Shown: piece by piece, positions 8,629 to 17,672 of the stretch
Position numbering within the stretch: position 1 is the stretch's first letter
How the letters are laid out: every line of letters starts with the position of its first letter
DNA from: Faecalitalea cylindroides ATCC 27803
Lineage (GTDB): Bacteria; Bacillota_I; Bacilli_A; Erysipelotrichales; Erysipelotrichaceae
Assembly (NCBI RefSeq): GCF_000469305.1
Contig: NZ_KI271042.1
Location: forward strand, 1 to 49,168
Direction: 5' to 3'
Length of the DNA: 49,168 bases
Notes under the pieces: generated by a model
The model's database searches: none
Seen by the model: the letters and a program-made list of their open reading frames with translations, nothing else
What the model was told of the DNA's origin: nothing
Made by a program: the position numbers and the translations under genes

Positions 8629-9306
8629 CTAGGCTCCTTTCTTATATTGTTTCATTAATCGTTTATCTTTTATATAATAGTAAACAATTGCACAACCAAC
8701 TGCCATTATAGCTACTGGGATCTGAACAGAAGCTAAATCAATTAATTCCACCTCATATCCAAGATCTGCTAAAGTAGACTGTACAAGTAACATACCACTC
8801 GTACCAACAAACAACACCTGTCCAAAGAACCAGGCAACATTATCCATACCAGCAGACATTCCTTTTAACTGTTCTAGATGGTCTTCATTGATCTCATAAC
8901 CTTCTTTTTCAACAGCCGCTTCAGCCATTGGCATTACAATTGGTCGAATAAATCCAGCCGATCCACCAAAACTGATATTAAACGCTGCAAAAATAAGACG
9001 GAAAACGCCATAAATGCCTACCACCATACCAGCTGAAGCCCCTTTAAACTTTTTCATCAATGCTGCAGCAGCTTGTTTCAAGCCATTTCTCTCTAATGTA
9101 CCTGTAACTACCAATACAATAATAAAAGTACACATACTTCGATTCGAAACAAAACTAGAACCTAGTGTTTCCAAAAAAGTTACCAAGTCCATTCCACCAA
9201 CTAGGGCCGTAACAACTGCAGCAACCATTATGATCAAGATTGAATCCATTTTTAATACGAACCCTATGATTACAATTAAAATTCCTAATAGTTTAAGTAA
9301 TTCCAT
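8629..9306 (-). CDS. DUF969 family membrane protein (putative permease component)
   Basis: 225 residues with about five or six hydrophobic segments. The FNISFGGSAGFIRPIVMPMAEA stretch and the following MSAGMDNVAWFFGQ are typical of DUF969. I start it at MELLKLLG because AAAGGA is 9 bases upstream; the ATG three codons earlier overlaps the ribosome binding site itself. It is the first gene of the operon under the strong promoter at 9330-9358. The family always seems to occur with DUF979, and the two probably form one transporter in the cytoplasmic membrane. Confidence 0.85.
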   Translation of the reverse strand: MELLKLLGILIVIIGFVLKMDSILIIMVAAVVTALVGGMDLVTFLETLGSSFVSNRSMCTFIIVLVVTGTLERNGLKQAAAALMKKFKGASAGMVVGIYGVFRLIFAAFNISFGGSAGFIRPIVMPMAEAAVEKEGYEINEDHLEQLKGMSAGMDNVAWFFGQVLFVGTSGMLLVQSTLADLGYEVELIDLASVQIPVAIMAVGCAIVYYYIKDKRLMKQYKKGA

Positions 9307-9329
9307 ATTCAGCATCCTTTCTGCACTGA

Positions 9330-9358
9330 ATTATATAAAAAATGTAAATTTTTTTCAA
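9330..9358 (-). promoter_or_regulatory. Promoter of the DUF969-DUF979-pcp-GGCT operon
   Basis: Minus strand TTGAAA, 17-bp spacer, perfect TATAAT, about 24 bases before the DUF969 ATG. No obvious operator or leader structure lies between it and the gene. Confidence 0.85.
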
Positions 9359-9411
9359 TGTAATGTGATTTATTTTCATTATTTTTCCATAAATTTATTG
9401 CATTTTAATCA

Positions 9412-9475
9412 AGAAAAAAAGAGAGTCAACGCTCTCTTATAGATATTGTGATATCTATTAAGTATTTGACTCTCT
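9412..9475 (-). terminator. tuf: Branched intrinsic terminator after tuf
   Basis: The outer 10-bp stem AGAGAGTCAA/TTGACTCTCT encloses an inner perfect hairpin ATAGATAT/ATATCTAT and is followed by seven T on the minus strand. A third copy of AGAGAG next to the inner hairpin could compete for the outer arm. It closes the str operon 20 bases after the tuf stop. Confidence 0.85.
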
Positions 9476-9494
9476 TAAACTAACTTAAAATAAA

Positions 9495-10679
9495 TTAAGC
9501 AATGATTTCGATAACGTTTCCGGCACCAACTGTACGTCCACCTTCACGGATAGAGAATTTAGTACCGTTTTCGATAGCGATTGGGTGAATCAATTCAACA
9601 TTCATTTCAATGTTGTCACCAGGCATAACCATGTCAGTTCCTTCTGGTAATGTGATTACACCAGTTACGTCAGTTGTACGGAAATAGAACTGAGGACGGT
9701 AGTTAGATACGAATGGAGTGTGACGTCCACCTTCTTCTTTAGTTAATACGTAAACCTGAGCTTTGAAAGTTGTGTGTGGGTGTACACTTCCAGGTTTAGC
9801 AAGAACCTGTCCACGCTGAATATCAGTACGAGCAACACCACGTAACAATGCACCGATGTTGTCACCAGCCTGAGCTTCATCCAACTGTTTGTGGAACATT
9901 TCAAGTCCTGTCAATACTGATTTAGAAGTTTCACGGATACCAACGATTTCAACTTCATCGCCTAAGTGAGCAGTACCACGTTCAACACGTCCAGTAGCAA
10001 CTGTACCACGTCCAGAAATTGTCATAACATCTTCAATTGCCATCAAGAATGGTTTGTCGATATCACGTTCTGGATCTGGAATCCAGCTATCTACAGCATC
10101 CATCAATTCATCGATAGCTGCTTCGTATTTAGGATCGCCTTCAAGAGCTTTCAATGCAGATCCACGAATGATTGGAGTTTCATCTCCATCGAATCCATAT
10201 TCGTTAAGAAGTTCACGAACTTCCATTTCTACAAGGTCGATCAATTCTTCGTCATCAACCATATCACATTTGTTCAAGAATACAACGATGTAAGGTACAC
10301 CTACCTGACGAGCAAGCAAGATGTGCTCACGAGTCTGAGGCATAGGACCATCAGATGCAGCAACTACAAGGATAGCACCATCCATCTGTGCAGCACCAGT
10401 GATCATGTTTTTTACGTAGTCAGCATGACCTGGGCAGTCTACGTGTGCATAGTGACGTTTTTCAGTCTGGTATTCAACGTGAGCAGTGTTAATTGTGATT
10501 CCACGTTCTTTTTCTTCTGGAGCACCGTCGATTTCATCGTATGCTTCTGCTTTAGCCATACCTTTCTTAGCTAATACGCTAGTAATAGCAGCTGTTAATG
10601 TTGTTTTACCGTGGTCAACGTGACCGATAGTACCAATATTAACATGGGTTTTACTTCTGTCAAATTTTTCCTTAGCCAT
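9495..10679 (-). CDS. tuf: Elongation factor Tu
   Basis: The GTPase that brings aminoacyl-tRNA to the ribosome. All G-motifs are seen: GHVDHGKT (P-loop), the conserved RGITI switch region, [12 protein letters not shown] and [10 protein letters not shown]. Domains 2 and 3 are intact to the terminal [14 protein letters not shown]. The 394-residue length is standard. AGGAGG precedes the ATG, and the gene lies 66 bases after fusA as the last gene of the str operon. Confidence 0.98.
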   Translation of the reverse strand: MAKEKFDRSKTHVNIGTIGHVDHGKTTLTAAITSVLAKKGMAKAEAYDEIDGAPEEKERGITINTAHVEYQTEKRHYAHVDCPGHADYVKNMITGAAQMDGAILVVAASDGPMPQTREHILLARQVGVPYIVVFLNKCDMVDDEELIDLVEMEVRELLNEYGFDGDETPIIRGSALKALEGDPKYEAAIDELMDAVDSWIPDPERDIDKPFLMAIEDVMTISGRGTVATGRVERGTAHLGDEVEIVGIRETSKSVLTGLEMFHKQLDEAQAGDNIGALLRGVARTDIQRGQVLAKPGSVHPHTTFKAQVYVLTKEEGGRHTPFVSNYRPQFYFRTTDVTGVITLPEGTDMVMPGDNIEMNVELIHPIAIENGTKFSIREGGRTVGAGNVIEIIA

Positions 10680-10745
10680 TTAAATTTCCTCCTAAATATG
10701 CTATACATGCAAAATTATTGTAATTCAATAATCCTTTAAAAGCAA

Positions 10746-12845
10746 CTAGTTTTCTTTTGAATTCTCTTTAATGATCTTTTCTGCAATGCTCTTTGGCACT
10801 TCTGCATAATGATCAAACTTCATAGAGTAAGTTCCACGTCCCTGAGTGAAGCTACGCAAGTCAGTTACATAACCAAACATTTCTGACAATGGAATGTGTG
10901 CACGTACGATAACGGCATTTCCACGTTCTTCCTGTTCAGTGATCTGTCCACGACGACTTGATACGTCACCCATAACGCTACCTAAGTATTCATTAGGTGC
11001 AGTTACTTCAACAAACATGATTGGTTCCAAGATAACTGGTTTACATTTTTTAGCAGCTTCACGTAAAGCCATGCTAGCAGCAATCTTGTATGCCATTTCA
11101 CTTGAATCGACATCATGGTAAGAACCATCAAATAATGTAGCTTTGATATCGATTACTGGATAACCAGCGATGATACCATTTTCAAGTGCAGCTTCCAAAC
11201 CTTCCATTGTAGGTTTGATATATTCTCTTGGCACTGTACCACCAACGATTGCATCAACGAATTCAAATCCTTTACCTTCTTCATTAGGTTCAAATTTGAT
11301 CCATACGTGACCATACTGTCCACGACCACCTGACTGACGGATATATTTACCTTCACATTCAGCAGCCTGACGAATTGTTTCACGATAAGCAACCTGTGGT
11401 TTACCAATGTTTGCTTCTACTTTAAACTCACGACGAAGACGATCAACGATGATATCAAGGTGAAGTTCACCTACACCAGCGATAATTGTCTGTCCTGTTT
11501 CTTCATTTGTATATGTTTTGAAAGTAGGGTCTTCTTCTGCCAATTTAGCTAAAGCCAATCCCATCTTATCCTGGTCAGCTTTTGTTTTTGGTTCCAAAGA
11601 CAATTCGATAACTGGTTCAGGGAATTCCATAGATTCAAGGATGATTGGATCCTTTTCATCACATAAAGTATCACCTGTAGTAGTTACCTTTAAACCAACA
11701 GCAGCAGCGATATCCCCTGCCCATACCTGGTCAATTTCTTTACGGCTGTTAGCATGCATCTGCACGATACGACCGAAACGTTCTTTTTTACCTTTTGAAG
11801 AGTTCAATACATAGCTTCCTGCTGTAGCTGTACCTGAGTACACACGGAAGAATGAAAGCTTACCAACAAATGGGTCTGTCATGATCTTGAACGCAAGAGC
11901 TGAGAAAGGTTCTTCATCACTAGAATGACGAACAGCATCTTCCCCATCCAATGTTGTACCTTTGATTGATGGTACATCTGTTGGAGCTGGCAAGTAATCA
12001 ACAACAGCATCCAATACTAACTGAACACCTTTGTTCTTGTAAGCAGATCCACAAAGTACTGGGAAGAAATCACCAGCACAAACGGCAATACGTAAAACAC
12101 GTTTGATTTCGTCAATTGATGGTTCTTCACCTTCCAATACCTGCATCATGAAATCTTCATCATAATCAGCAAGATATTCTAATAATTTAGTACGATATTC
12201 TTCTACCTGATCAACCATATCTTCAGGAACTTCACTAGTCGTAATATTACGTCCATAGTCTCCACTGAAATGATATGTTTTTCTTTCAATAATATCGATA
12301 ATTGCTTCAAAATCGCTTTCAGCACCGATTGGCAACTGAATTGGGCATGATTTTGCACCTAAACGATCAATGATCGTGTTGCAAGACATAATGAAGTCAG
12401 CACCCGTAGCATCCATTTTGTTAACGAATACAATACGAGGAACTCCATAAGTCGTAGCCTGACGCCAAACAGTTTCAGTCTGAGGTTCAACACCTGCTTT
12501 AGCATCAAGTACTGTAACCGCACCATCCAATACACGCAAAGAACGTTCTACTTCGACAGTGAAGTCTACGTGGCCCGGTGTATCGATGATATTGATACGG
12601 CATTCTTCACCTGTACCATCTAGTTTTTTCCAATGGCAAGTTGTAGCAGCTGAAGTGATTGTAATACCACGTTCTTGTTCCTGCTCCATCCAGTCCATTG
12701 TACTAGCACCATCGTGTGTTTCACCGATTTTGTGATTTACACCTGAATAATAAAGGATACGTTCAGTTGTTGTAGTTTTTCCAGCATCGATGTGCGCCAT
12801 GATACCGATATTACGAGTATTCTGTAAACTATATTCTCTAGGCAT
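10746..12845 (-). CDS. fusA: Elongation factor G
   Basis: The GTPase that drives ribosomal translocation. The 699 residues carry AHIDAGKTT (P-loop), [20 protein letters not shown] and the EF-G domain IV signature near [12 protein letters not shown]. The C-terminus contains [13 protein letters not shown]. The ribosome binding site AAAGGAGAG precedes MPREYSLQN. It lies 18 bases after rpsG. There is a single copy here and no sign of the tetracycline-resistance paralogue. Confidence 0.98.
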   Translation of the reverse strand: MPREYSLQNTRNIGIMAHIDAGKTTTTERILYYSGVNHKIGETHDGASTMDWMEQEQERGITITSAATTCHWKKLDGTGEECRINIIDTPGHVDFTVEVERSLRVLDGAVTVLDAKAGVEPQTETVWRQATTYGVPRIVFVNKMDATGADFIMSCNTIIDRLGAKSCPIQLPIGAESDFEAIIDIIERKTYHFSGDYGRNITTSEVPEDMVDQVEEYRTKLLEYLADYDEDFMMQVLEGEEPSIDEIKRVLRIAVCAGDFFPVLCGSAYKNKGVQLVLDAVVDYLPAPTDVPSIKGTTLDGEDAVRHSSDEEPFSALAFKIMTDPFVGKLSFFRVYSGTATAGSYVLNSSKGKKERFGRIVQMHANSRKEIDQVWAGDIAAAVGLKVTTTGDTLCDEKDPIILESMEFPEPVIELSLEPKTKADQDKMGLALAKLAEEDPTFKTYTNEETGQTIIAGVGELHLDIIVDRLRREFKVEANIGKPQVAYRETIRQAAECEGKYIRQSGGRGQYGHVWIKFEPNEEGKGFEFVDAIVGGTVPREYIKPTMEGLEAALENGIIAGYPVIDIKATLFDGSYHDVDSSEMAYKIAASMALREAAKKCKPVILEPIMFVEVTAPNEYLGSVMGDVSSRRGQITEQEERGNAVIVRAHIPLSEMFGYVTDLRSFTQGRGTYSMKFDHYAEVPKSIAEKIIKENSKEN

Positions 12846-12863
12846 TCAACTGACTCTCCTTTC

Positions 12864-13334
12864 TTACCAACGGTAATGAGCAAATGCTTTATTTGCTTCT
12901 GCCATTTTATGTGTATCCTCACGTTTTTTAACACTAGCACCTGTTCCGTTAGATGCATCGATGATTTCAGCAGCTAAACGCTGTTCCATCGTCTTTTCAT
13001 TACGTAAACGTGCATAATTTACGATCCAACGAAGACCTAAAGTTAAACGACGTTCATCGCTTACTTCAACTGGTACCTGATAGTTAGCACCACCTACACG
13101 TCTAACTTTTAATTCAAGCTGAGGCATAACATTTTCCAATGCTTGTTCGAAAACTTCCATTGGCTGTTTACCTGTTTTTACTTCTACAATTTCAAACGCG
13201 TTGTACAAAATAGTTTGTGCAACCCCTTTTTTACCATCAATCATGATTTTGTTGATCAAACGAGTAACCAACTTGGAGTTATACATTGGGTCTACTAATA
13301 CGTCACGTTTGGCAATGTGTCCTTTTCTAGGCAT
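12864..13334 (-). CDS. rpsG: 30S ribosomal protein S7
   Basis: A primary 16S rRNA-binding protein of the 30S head. The 156 residues match the family from [16 protein letters not shown] through the NYQVPVEV beta hairpin to the C-terminal [19 protein letters not shown] lies upstream of the ATG. It sits 25 bases after rpsL in the str operon. Confidence 0.98.
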   Translation of the reverse strand: MPRKGHIAKRDVLVDPMYNSKLVTRLINKIMIDGKKGVAQTILYNAFEIVEVKTGKQPMEVFEQALENVMPQLELKVRRVGGANYQVPVEVSDERRLTLGLRWIVNYARLRNEKTMEQRLAAEIIDASNGTGASVKKREDTHKMAEANKAFAHYRW

Positions 13335-13359
13335 TTAATTTCCTCCTTTCACGATTGAT

Positions 13360-13773
13360 TTATTTCTTAGGTTTTTTAGTTCCATATAAAGAACGAGATT
13401 GTTTACGGTCGTTTACACCTGCACAGTCAAGTGTACCACGTACGATATGGTAACGAACACCTGGCAAGTCTTTAACACGTCCACCACGAATCAAAACAAC
13501 ACTATGCTCCTGTAAGTTGTGTCCGATTCCTGGAATATAAGCAGTAACTTCCATTCCATTGCTCAAACGAACACGGGCATATTTACGAAGTGCTGAGTTC
13601 GGTTTCTTTGGTGTCATTGTACCAACACGAGTACAAACTCCACGTTTCTGAGGGCTTGACAAGTTTGTTGGCTTAGACTGCAATGAGTTGTAACCACGAT
13701 TCAAAGCTGGTGACTTTGAAACGTTTTGACTGGCCTTACGACCTTTACGAATCAACTGGTTGATTGTAGGCAT
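13360..13773 (-). CDS. rpsL: 30S ribosomal protein S12
   Basis: S12 lies at the decoding centre. The 137 residues contain the conserved [20 protein letters not shown] and [17 protein letters not shown] segments; the lysines of PKKPNS and GRVKDLPG are the usual positions of streptomycin resistance and look wild type. First gene of the str operon, with AGGAGG upstream and its own promoter at 13878-13906. Confidence 0.98.
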   Translation of the reverse strand: MPTINQLIRKGRKASQNVSKSPALNRGYNSLQSKPTNLSSPQKRGVCTRVGTMTPKKPNSALRKYARVRLSNGMEVTAYIPGIGHNLQEHSVVLIRGGRVKDLPGVRYHIVRGTLDCAGVNDRKQSRSLYGTKKPKK

Positions 13774-13799
13774 AAGATCCTCCTTTCAAAATCTTCTAA

Positions 13800-13857
13800 A
13801 CACACGCTTCCAGGTGTGTCTTTTTCATCCGTTTAATAAAGGCTCTTAAAAAGAACC
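13800..13857 (-). promoter_or_regulatory. str operon leader with two hairpins
   Basis: The ~100-nt leader of rpsL can form two consecutive hairpins on the minus strand. The first is GGTTCTT/AAGAGCC with a 3-nt loop (one G-U pair) at 13841-13857. The second is ACACAC/GTGTGT with an 8-nt loop at 13800-13819, ending about 26 bases before the ATG. Either could be a ribosomal-protein binding site; I recognise no known consensus. Confidence 0.45.
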
Positions 13858-13877
13858 TAATTTACGCATGCACGTTA

Positions 13878-13906
13878 AGATTACACTTTTGATACTTAAA
13901 TGTCAA
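13878..13906 (-). promoter_or_regulatory. Promoter of the str operon
   Basis: Perfect -35 TTGACA, 17-bp spacer, -10 TAATCT on the minus strand, about 105 bases before rpsL. Confidence 0.85.
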
Positions 13907-13928
13907 ATCTTTTTTTATTTTTTTTGCA

Positions 13929-13957
13929 CAAAAAGAGCATAGTTAAAAAACTATGCT
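13929..13957 (-). terminator. Intrinsic terminator of the padR-DUF1700 operon
   Basis: Perfect 9-bp stem AGCATAGTT/AACTATGCT with a 4-nt loop, then C and five T on the minus strand. It begins 12 bases past the stop of the DUF1700/DUF4097 gene. Confidence 0.9.
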
Positions 13958-13968
13958 TTATAAACCTA

Positions 13969-14946
13969 TTAACCTGCAAAACGCACATCAATATTTCCAT
14001 TTGATGATTCTAAACTTAATTTTTTATTTGCTCCATGATTGCCTTCTGTTTCTATCGAATGTGAAGTAGAAATATCACCAACATTTGTAGTTCCATTCTC
14101 ATTTTCTAACTCATATCTATAGTCTTCAAATTTGCCACTTAGCTCTGCATCAATATTACCATTAGAACTATCTAAAGAAACTATATTGAAGTTTATTGTT
14201 TTGGCTTCGATATTACCATTTTCACAACTTACTTCTATATTGTTACCGACCATATTTTCTACAGTAACATTTCCTGAATCACATTCAATATCGAAATTTG
14301 CATTTTCATCTGCTACTTCAATAATAACCTTTTTACTCGTCTCATCACGAGTCGAATTTACTTTAACCTCAACCTTATTTTCATTACTGTTGACATTTAC
14401 TTCCCTATCATACAATTCGTTAAATATGATTTTGTTTGAATTTCCTTGTCGTATCAACACAGAACAATTTGTTTCTAATTCTATTTTATTGATTTGAGGG
14501 AATGTATAGTCTGCCGCTAGCATTTCTTCACTTGAAAAAACTTGTGTATTCTTATTATTAATTATCACTTTATCAACAACATGGAACGTATAAAAGCCAA
14601 GAACAAATTTCAATAAAACCCCAATTATTATAAATGCCGCAATCACTCCGACTATTATGAAAGGTAATTTAGATTTCTTTCTTGAAGTTTTCGATATTTC
14701 ATTTGATACATTTTTCATTTGATACTTAAACTCTGGTGGCGTTATTTTTTGTTTAAACGATTCATCACTTTTTAATTGTTCGGCGAATTCTTCTGGAGTA
14801 CCTAACTCTTTTATAATTTGTTCAACATCTTTATCTTGAGCGTCTTCAAAATATTCTCGGCAATACGCAAGTGCTTCTTCTTTTTCCTTTGGATCCATGC
14901 CCTCGAGAAGTTTTTCTAGTCTTTCTAAATATGTTTCTTTTGTCAT
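13969..14946 (-). CDS. DUF1700 (HAAS) and DUF4097 domain membrane protein
   Basis: A 325-residue protein in three parts. Residues 1-80 form the helical DUF1700/HAAS module (TYLERLEKLLEGMDPKEKEEAL, then IIKELGTPEEFAEQL), usually found beside PadR regulators. One transmembrane helix spans about residues 95-117 (LPFIIVGVIAAFIIIGVLLK). The extracellular C-terminus is a DUF4097-like beta-solenoid with repeated SNGNID/ENGNIE turns. Its ATG overlaps the padR stop by 4 bases (ATGA). Such pairs are thought to sense envelope conditions, but the signal is unknown. Confidence 0.85.
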   Translation of the reverse strand: MTKETYLERLEKLLEGMDPKEKEEALAYCREYFEDAQDKDVEQIIKELGTPEEFAEQLKSDESFKQKITPPEFKYQMKNVSNEISKTSRKKSKLPFIIVGVIAAFIIIGVLLKFVLGFYTFHVVDKVIINNKNTQVFSSEEMLAADYTFPQINKIELETNCSVLIRQGNSNKIIFNELYDREVNVNSNENKVEVKVNSTRDETSKKVIIEVADENANFDIECDSGNVTVENMVGNNIEVSCENGNIEAKTINFNIVSLDSSNGNIDAELSGKFEDYRYELENENGTTNVGDISTSHSIETEGNHGANKKLSLESSNGNIDVRFAG

Positions 14947-15260
14947 TTTAATTCCCCTTTCCGCAACAATGAATCTACGTTCTGACTAAAATGTGTCCAT
15001 TCCTTTATATTATCCAAGTGTTTTAGCTTTCCTTTAGCACTTAAATGATAATACCGACGATTTCTTCCCATGTATTCTTGATCATATGTTTCAAGATATC
15101 CTTCCTTCATCAAACGTCTTAATACGGGATATAAAGTTGATTCACTAACACTCATCACATTACGAACTTCTTGTGTAAGCTTATAGCCATAGGTATCTTC
15201 ATCTGCCAAGACACCTAATACACAAGCTTCTAAAAGTCCTGCTCCTAATTGAAATGCCAT
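14943..15260 (-). CDS. PadR family transcriptional regulator
   Basis: A short PadR-type winged-helix repressor of 105 residues (subfamily without the long C-terminal helix domain). Typical features are GLLEACVLGVLADEDTYGYKLTQEV, the recognition-helix region VSESTLYPVLRRLMKEGYL, and the wing DQEYMGRNRRYYHLSAKGK. AGAGGTGAT is the ribosome binding site. It is cotranscribed with the DUF1700/DUF4097 gene and its own promoter region contains a repeated AT-rich element, fitting autorepression. Confidence 0.92.
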   Translation of the reverse strand: MAFQLGAGLLEACVLGVLADEDTYGYKLTQEVRNVMSVSESTLYPVLRRLMKEGYLETYDQEYMGRNRRYYHLSAKGKLKHLDNIKEWTHFSQNVDSLLRKGELK

Positions 15261-15279
15261 AATATCACCTCTTTAATAA

Positions 15280-15309
15280 TATTATATTTCATATAGTATT
15301 ATATTTCAA
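15280..15309 (-). promoter_or_regulatory. padR promoter with a 17-bp spaced direct repeat
   Basis: Minus strand TTGAAA, 17-bp spacer, TATAAT. The 12-mer TGAAATATAATA occurs twice, at 15280-15291 and 15297-15308, with a period of exactly 17 bp, so each copy covers one promoter element. This could be the PadR operator or a by-product of the promoter. Confidence 0.7.
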
Positions 15310-15328
15310 TCATATTGCTAATATAAAA

Positions 15329-15357
15329 GACACAAAATGTATTTTATTTTGTATAAT
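15329..15357 (+). promoter_or_regulatory. Probable promoter of the HAD hydrolase gene
   Basis: A perfect TATAAT at 15352-15357 lies 28 bases before the ATG. The -35 at a 17-bp spacing (GACACA) is poor. It is divergent to the padR promoter 20 bases away. Confidence 0.4.
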
Positions 15358-15385
15358 AGTATCAAGTAAGAAAAGAGGTTTTAAG

Positions 15386-16195
15386 ATGAAACATAAAATT
15401 GCTTTTTTTGATATGGACGGGACACTTTATCAAACTGAAAATGATATTATCCAGGATTCTGCTCTAGAAGCTATCGATATGCTTCGAAAAGAAGGCTATA
15501 CCGTATGTGCTGCAACCGGAAGACCTTTAAATCAAATGAAACTTATATTAGAAAGAGTTCATTTTGATTATTATGTACTTATCAATGGCAGCTATATCCT
15601 TGATAAAGATTTTAATGAGATTTCTGCTTATCCGATTAAAAAAGAAAACGTTGAAAAACTCGTTAAACTTTGTGCAGATGAAAAATATGGATTAATGTTC
15701 CATTTTGGAGATGCTACATATATTTATAATGATTTCTACCCTATGTATTATTTCTGTAAATACTGTAATGTGTTAGATTCATTGTTCTATGATCCAAATC
15801 AAGCATTCCACAAACGCCATCGTGTATTTAATGCCGTAGTATTGACCAAAGATGATCAAAAACTAAAACATTTTATGGAAGATCATCCTGAGCTTAGAAA
15901 AGATTTAATCAATGTAAAGACCGATGGTTTCTGTTACGATATTTTCAATGCTGACAATGATAAAGCTAAAGGAATCGAAGCTATTCTGGAAAAAGAAGGT
16001 CTAACATGGAAAGATACTATTTGTTTTGGTGACAGCACCAATGATATTCATATGTTAGAAAAAGCTGACATTGGCGTTGCCATGGGAAATGCTAGTGATT
16101 ATGTTAAGAGCTTTGCTAACTTCTCGACAACTACGACCTATGATAATGGTATCTATAATGCAGTAAAGAAAATCTTAGAGGAAGAAAAAGACTAA
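15386..16195 (+). CDS. HAD superfamily (Cof-type) phosphatase
   Basis: A cytoplasmic haloacid-dehalogenase phosphatase of the Cof/YidA class, probably acting on sugar phosphates or nucleotides. Motif I is DMDGT with nucleophile Asp9 and acid/base Asp11; ATGRP is motif II. A C2 cap follows, then GFCYDIFNADNDKAKG (motif III lysine) and CFGDSTNDIHML (motif IV). The 269-residue length is normal. GAGG lies 8 bases before the ATG. It is divergently transcribed from padR; the substrate cannot be told. Confidence 0.92.
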   Translation: MKHKIAFFDMDGTLYQTENDIIQDSALEAIDMLRKEGYTVCAATGRPLNQMKLILERVHFDYYVLINGSYILDKDFNEISAYPIKKENVEKLVKLCADEKYGLMFHFGDATYIYNDFYPMYYFCKYCNVLDSLFYDPNQAFHKRHRVFNAVVLTKDDQKLKHFMEDHPELRKDLINVKTDGFCYDIFNADNDKAKGIEAILEKEGLTWKDTICFGDSTNDIHMLEKADIGVAMGNASDYVKSFANFSTTTTYDNGIYNAVKKILEEEKD

Positions 16196-16270
16196 ATTAT
16201 GTTTCTTTTTCCTTGGATTTTTAAAGAAAATAAATTAAAATATATCTCGTATTAGGCAATAGCCTTGATC

Positions 16271-16317
16271 CACGTTTGTTAGGGAAAATCATTTCTCCTG
16301 CCAAACGTGTTTTTTTG
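16271..16317 (+). terminator. Terminator-like hairpin before the YitT gene
   Basis: Perfect 8-bp stem CACGTTTG/CAAACGTG around a 23-nt loop, followed directly by seven T. The loop can itself pair in part (GGGAAA with TTTCTCC). It ends only about 20 bases before the YitT ATG, so it either terminates HAD transcription or acts as an attenuator of the YitT gene. Confidence 0.75.
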
Positions 16318-16336
16318 TGAAATTGGAGGAAGAATT

Positions 16337-17185
16337 ATGTCAGTATTAAAATCAATTATTCCTGTCATGATAGGAAACATCATTTATGCCTTGGTCGTAA
16401 AACTTTTTATTCTACCAACAAATTTAATGAGTTCAGGTACTACCGGTATCGCCTTATTGGCAAATCACTTTTTAGGAATCCCTGTCTCATTTTTTATCTT
16501 AATATTTAATGTCTGCATGTTGATCCTTGGATTAATCGTCTTGGGAAAGAAATTTGCAATGACAACAATTGTCAGTACTTTAATGTATCCAATTGCTCTT
16601 GAATTCTTTAATCAGACATTGGGAGAATTTGTAATTACGAACAATGAATTATTGAACACGATCTTTGCCGGACTAGGCATTGGTCTAGCTTTAGGCATTG
16701 TAATAAGAAGTGGTGCCAGCACCGGCGGTATGGATATTCCTCCACTTGTGTTAAATCATTTTTTCAGAATTCCAGTATCCGTAAGCCTATATGTCTTTGA
16801 CTTTATCATCCTTTCAAGTCAGTCTTTATACAATCCGCTTGAAAGATTGTTGTATGGTATTATCTTGATCCTGCTTACATCCATTGTATTAGATAAAGTC
16901 TTGTTAATGGGTACAACAAAAACCGAAGTAAAGATCATTAGCCCTAAATTTGAAAAAATTGCTGAAGAGATCTTATCCGAAATGGATCGTGGTGTTACGC
17001 TATTAAACGCCAGAGGTGGATATCTAAAAAATGAACATAGCGTTGTCTTAAGTGTTGTATCCAATCGTGAACTTCCAAAAATCGAAAAACTAGTTAGAGC
17101 CTTAGATCCAGATGCATTCATGATCGTTAGTCGTGTCAGTGAAGTTTGGGGACGTGGTTTTTCTACTAAGAAAAAATATCAATAA
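16337..17185 (+). CDS. YitT family membrane protein (DUF2179 C-terminal domain)
   Basis: 282 residues. The N-terminal two thirds hold about five or six helices of the YitT family (MSSGTTGIALLANHFLGIPVS is typical, repeated as RSGASTGGMDIPPLVL). The C-terminus from about residue 215 is the cytoplasmic DUF2179 ferredoxin-like domain (EMDRGVTLLNARGGY; DPDAFMIVSRVSEVWG). Function is unknown in the family. GGAGGA precedes the chosen ATG; an earlier start 10 codons upstream lies inside the hairpin and has none. Confidence 0.9.
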   Translation: MSVLKSIIPVMIGNIIYALVVKLFILPTNLMSSGTTGIALLANHFLGIPVSFFILIFNVCMLILGLIVLGKKFAMTTIVSTLMYPIALEFFNQTLGEFVITNNELLNTIFAGLGIGLALGIVIRSGASTGGMDIPPLVLNHFFRIPVSVSLYVFDFIILSSQSLYNPLERLLYGIILILLTSIVLDKVLLMGTTKTEVKIISPKFEKIAEEILSEMDRGVTLLNARGGYLKNEHSVVLSVVSNRELPKIEKLVRALDPDAFMIVSRVSEVWGRGFSTKKKYQ

Positions 17186-17186
17186 A

Positions 17187-17214
17187 AAAGATCAAACATC
17201 TTAAAGATATTTGA
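17187..17214 (-). terminator. Intrinsic terminator after the HD-domain protein gene
   Basis: Minus strand TCAAATATC ... GATGTTTGA (with one U-G pair) followed by TCTTTTTT. It lies between the convergent YitT and HD-domain genes and might serve both, although the plus-strand version has a mismatch and a poorer T run. Confidence 0.7.
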
Positions 17215-17236
17215 CCATAATTAAGCCTTTATCAAC

Positions 17237-17665
17237 CTAAGATAGAGGCTTATTTATTAAATATTGAATCTTATCAAGATATTTTTGACAACGATCATAA
17301 TCCTTTTGACTTGGATTTTTGATACGGGTAATATCTGAATTGTGCTTCATATCCGCCAACTTAACCTTTTTGGCAATAGGATTTCTTATCACTCGATCAA
17401 TATAAACATCATAAGACTCGTTTTTTTGTTTAGTTAAGGCTTTTAGAGCTTCTATGATTTGATTAGGAAACCCATATTCTTTTAAATCATCAAAGCTAAT
17501 ATTAGTATCTTCTACAACATCATGCAAATAGGCCACTGCTTTTTCTATATCTGTATCCATCATAGAAGCTACCGCTTTAGGATGTTCAATATAGTCGTTT
17601 CCACCTTTATCTTTTTGGCCTAGATGTGCTTTTTTCGCTAATGCGTATGCTCTTTGTGCATACAT
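17237..17665 (-). CDS. HD-domain protein, RelA/SpoT hydrolase-like (MESH1/SAH type)
   Basis: A stand-alone HD phosphohydrolase domain of 142 residues resembling the (p)ppGpp hydrolase half of RelA/SpoT. The metal ligands are seen: His28 in YIEHP, His48-Asp49 in LHDVVEDT (the HDxxED motif with Glu52-Asp53), and the later Asp of KLADMKHN. There is no synthetase, TGS or ACT domain. A weak AGGT ribosome binding site is used, 7 bases after the second transporter gene, so it is cotranscribed with it. Hydrolysis of (p)ppGpp or another nucleotide is a family-based guess. Confidence 0.8.
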   Translation of the reverse strand: MYAQRAYALAKKAHLGQKDKGGNDYIEHPKAVASMMDTDIEKAVAYLHDVVEDTNISFDDLKEYGFPNQIIEALKALTKQKNESYDVYIDRVIRNPIAKKVKLADMKHNSDITRIKNPSQKDYDRCQKYLDKIQYLINKPLS

Positions 17666-17672
17666 AACTTAC

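Noticed and set aside
9966-10574. A 202-codon open frame on the plus strand
   Set aside because: It lies wholly antisense to tuf, has no ribosome binding site and encodes a Cys/Phe/Ser-rich sequence typical of the complement of a highly conserved gene.
15262-15360. Insertion site or transposon end suspected from repeated ATATAAT motifs
   Set aside because: There are no inverted ends, target duplications or transposase; the repeats coincide with two divergent promoters.
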